This document shows, piece after piece, positions 62,903 to 64,000 of a DNA stretch of 64,000 bases. The translations under genes and the position numbers were made by a program. This stretch comes from Nostoc piscinale CENA21 (lineage in GTDB: Bacteria; Cyanobacteriota; Cyanobacteriia; Cyanobacteriales; Nostocaceae), in NCBI RefSeq assembly GCF_001298445.1, contig NZ_CP012036.1, positions 5,134,158 to 5,198,157 on the forward strand, written 5' to 3'. The number at the start of each line of letters is the position of its first letter. The first letter of the stretch is position 1. Below the pieces are notes generated by a model, which did not search any database, had not been told where the DNA came from, and was given only the letters and a program-made list of their open reading frames with translations.

Positions 62903-64000
62903 ATGACTTTTACTGACAATTTAAAACATCCCCTGGAAGTTTGGGCTGGTGTTGAGTGTACAGTCAATCGTGTGGGTGAAAAATATTTTGACCAGTTAGA
63001 ACGCAATGGTCATGCAGTCCGGTTGGATGATTTGGAGTTATTTGCTGGACTTGGGATCAAGAAAATTCGTTACCCGGTGCTGTGGGAAAGAGTTGCACCT
63101 AATGGATTAGATAATGCTGATTGGTCATGGTCAGATGAGCGACTGGGAAGGTTGCAAGAACTTGGTATGACTCCGATTGTGGGCTTGGTACATCATGGCA
63201 GTGGGCCGCGTGATACTAGTTTGATAGATCCAGCATTTCCGCAAAAATTAGCTGTGTTTGCCCGTGCGGTTGCAGAGCGATATCCTTGGATCAAACATTA
63301 CACGCCTGTCAATGAACCACTGACAACAGCACGATTTAGTGGAATGTACGGTCACTGGTATCCTCATGGACGAGACAATTTAACTTTTATCCGTGCTTTG
63401 TTGGTGGAGTGTGAAGCGATCGCACTTTCTATGAAAGCAATTCGAGAAGTTAATCTTAATGCTCAACTGGTGCAAACAGAAGATTTGGGTAAGACTTACA
63501 GTACAGCAAAACTAGCTTATCAAACAGAATTTGAAAACGAACGCCGTTGGTTAAGCTTTGATTTATTGTGTGGTCGCATCAACCAAAATCATTTTATCTG
63601 GGATTACTTATGTAAAAGTGGCATGAGTGAAACCCAGCTGCAAACAGCTTGTGTAAATTCTTATTGTCCACCAGACATCATTGGCATTAACCATTACTTA
63701 ACAAGCGATCGCTTTTTAGATGAAAATCTAGAAAACTATCCAGCTTGCACACATGGTGGTAATGGGCGGGATAATTATGCCGATGTCGAGGCTGTGAGAG
63801 TTTGTGCTGATAGTGTGGCAGGCGTGTATACATTACTGCAAGAAGCATGGAAACGCTACAATCTACCAATAGCTGTTACTGAAGTTCATCTTAGTTGCAC
63901 TCGTGAGGAGCAACTGCGCTGGTTTTATGAAGCTTGGAATGCTGCTCAGAAATTACAAAATGAAGGTATAGATATTCGTGCGATTACAGCTTGGGCGCTT
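62903..64000 (+). CDS. Family 1 glycosidase-like protein, N-terminal part (runs off the window)
   Basis: Open from the ATG at 62903 to the window end, 366 codons. ELFAGLGIKKIRYPVLWERV is the GH1-type barrel start, TPVNEPLTTARFSGMYGHWY holds the acid-base Glu (NEP), and AVTEVHLSCTREEQLRWFYE the position of the nucleophile Glu. In Nostocales such proteins often continue with an RmlD-like reductase domain. Located 49 bases after the glf fusion, so it is probably in the same polysaccharide transcript. Confidence 0.8.
   Translation, partial: MTFTDNLKHPLEVWAGVECTVNRVGEKYFDQLERNGHAVRLDDLELFAGLGIKKIRYPVLWERVAPNGLDNADWSWSDERLGRLQELGMTPIVGLVHHGSGPRDTSLIDPAFPQKLAVFARAVAERYPWIKHYTPVNEPLTTARFSGMYGHWYPHGRDNLTFIRALLVECEAIALSMKAIREVNLNAQLVQTEDLGKTYSTAKLAYQTEFENERRWLSFDLLCGRINQNHFIWDYLCKSGMSETQLQTACVNSYCPPDIIGINHYLTSDRFLDENLENYPACTHGGNGRDNYADVEAVRVCADSVAGVYTLLQEAWKRYNLPIAVTEVHLSCTREEQLRWFYEAWNAAQKLQNEGIDIRAITAWAL

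Overview
The window is from a filamentous, heterocyst-type cyanobacterium (Nostocales: Nostoc/Anabaena/Calothrix range). Evidence: many GCGATCGC (HIP1) octamers, seven-base tandem repeats of the TGAGTAA and AATTCGCA types between genes, a 31-residue PetL gene of cytochrome b6f, a PEP-CTERM-like protein, a WGxxGxxG-type repeat protein, and IS630, IS1 and ISAs1-type transposases typical of these genomes. I saw no rRNA, tRNA or CRISPR array.

Layout. 1-1.2 kb: an IS630 element. 1.3-8.8 kb (minus strand): a stressosome-type signalling operon, rsbR-rsbS-rsbT-rsbX-like, continuing into two hybrid histidine kinases; one kinase carries an RsbT/RsbW-like ATPase domain and the other is split by a frameshift. 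A four-helix-bundle gene framed by inverted heptamer repeats sits inside this run. 8.8-14 kb: a relic, a YdeP-type molybdopterin oxidoreductase, small membrane or unknown genes, a small protein with six IDGQRP repeats, and an ISAs1 remnant. 14-18.2 kb: a frameshifted EamA/SMR-like transporter, a frameshifted polysaccharide deacetylase, a lipoprotein and a Uma2 nuclease. 18.7-20.4 kb: CPBP protease, SLATT 2-TM protein and LRAT-like protein, a possible defence cassette. 20.6-29.4 kb: ordinary chromosome (aroB, PEP-CTERM protein, sulfatase with its formylglycine-generating enzyme, petL, bioB, a GTG-repeat protein, a sugar-nucleotide reductase).

29.4-61.2 kb is an accessory island with an IS630 copy at its left edge and an IS1-family copy at its right edge; both edges cut genes. 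It holds a cluster of small membrane proteins that look like part of a conjugation apparatus, a Septu-like ATPase/HNH pair, plasmid-type DNA-binding genes with palindromic operators, a GIY-YIG nuclease, and then a dpd-type (7-deazaguanine-in-DNA) modification/restriction locus: a queD fragment, a DUF6884-like domain with DpdA, a second TGT-like protein, and DpdE, F, G, H, I and J in a tightly overlapping operon. DpdB, DpdC, DpdD and DpdK are not seen. DpdJ is cut by the IS1 copy.

61.2-64 kb returns to a polysaccharide locus: a glycosyltransferase (N-terminus lost at the IS1 junction) fused to UDP-galactopyranose mutase, then a family 1 glycosidase-like gene running off the end.

A striking cross-cutting pattern is that fourteen reading frames are broken at A/T homopolymers of 6-9 bases, and in each case removing one base restores a family-consistent protein. 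This could be sequencing error, recent decay or slippage-tolerant expression. All functional calls rest on reading motifs by eye; no database search was run.
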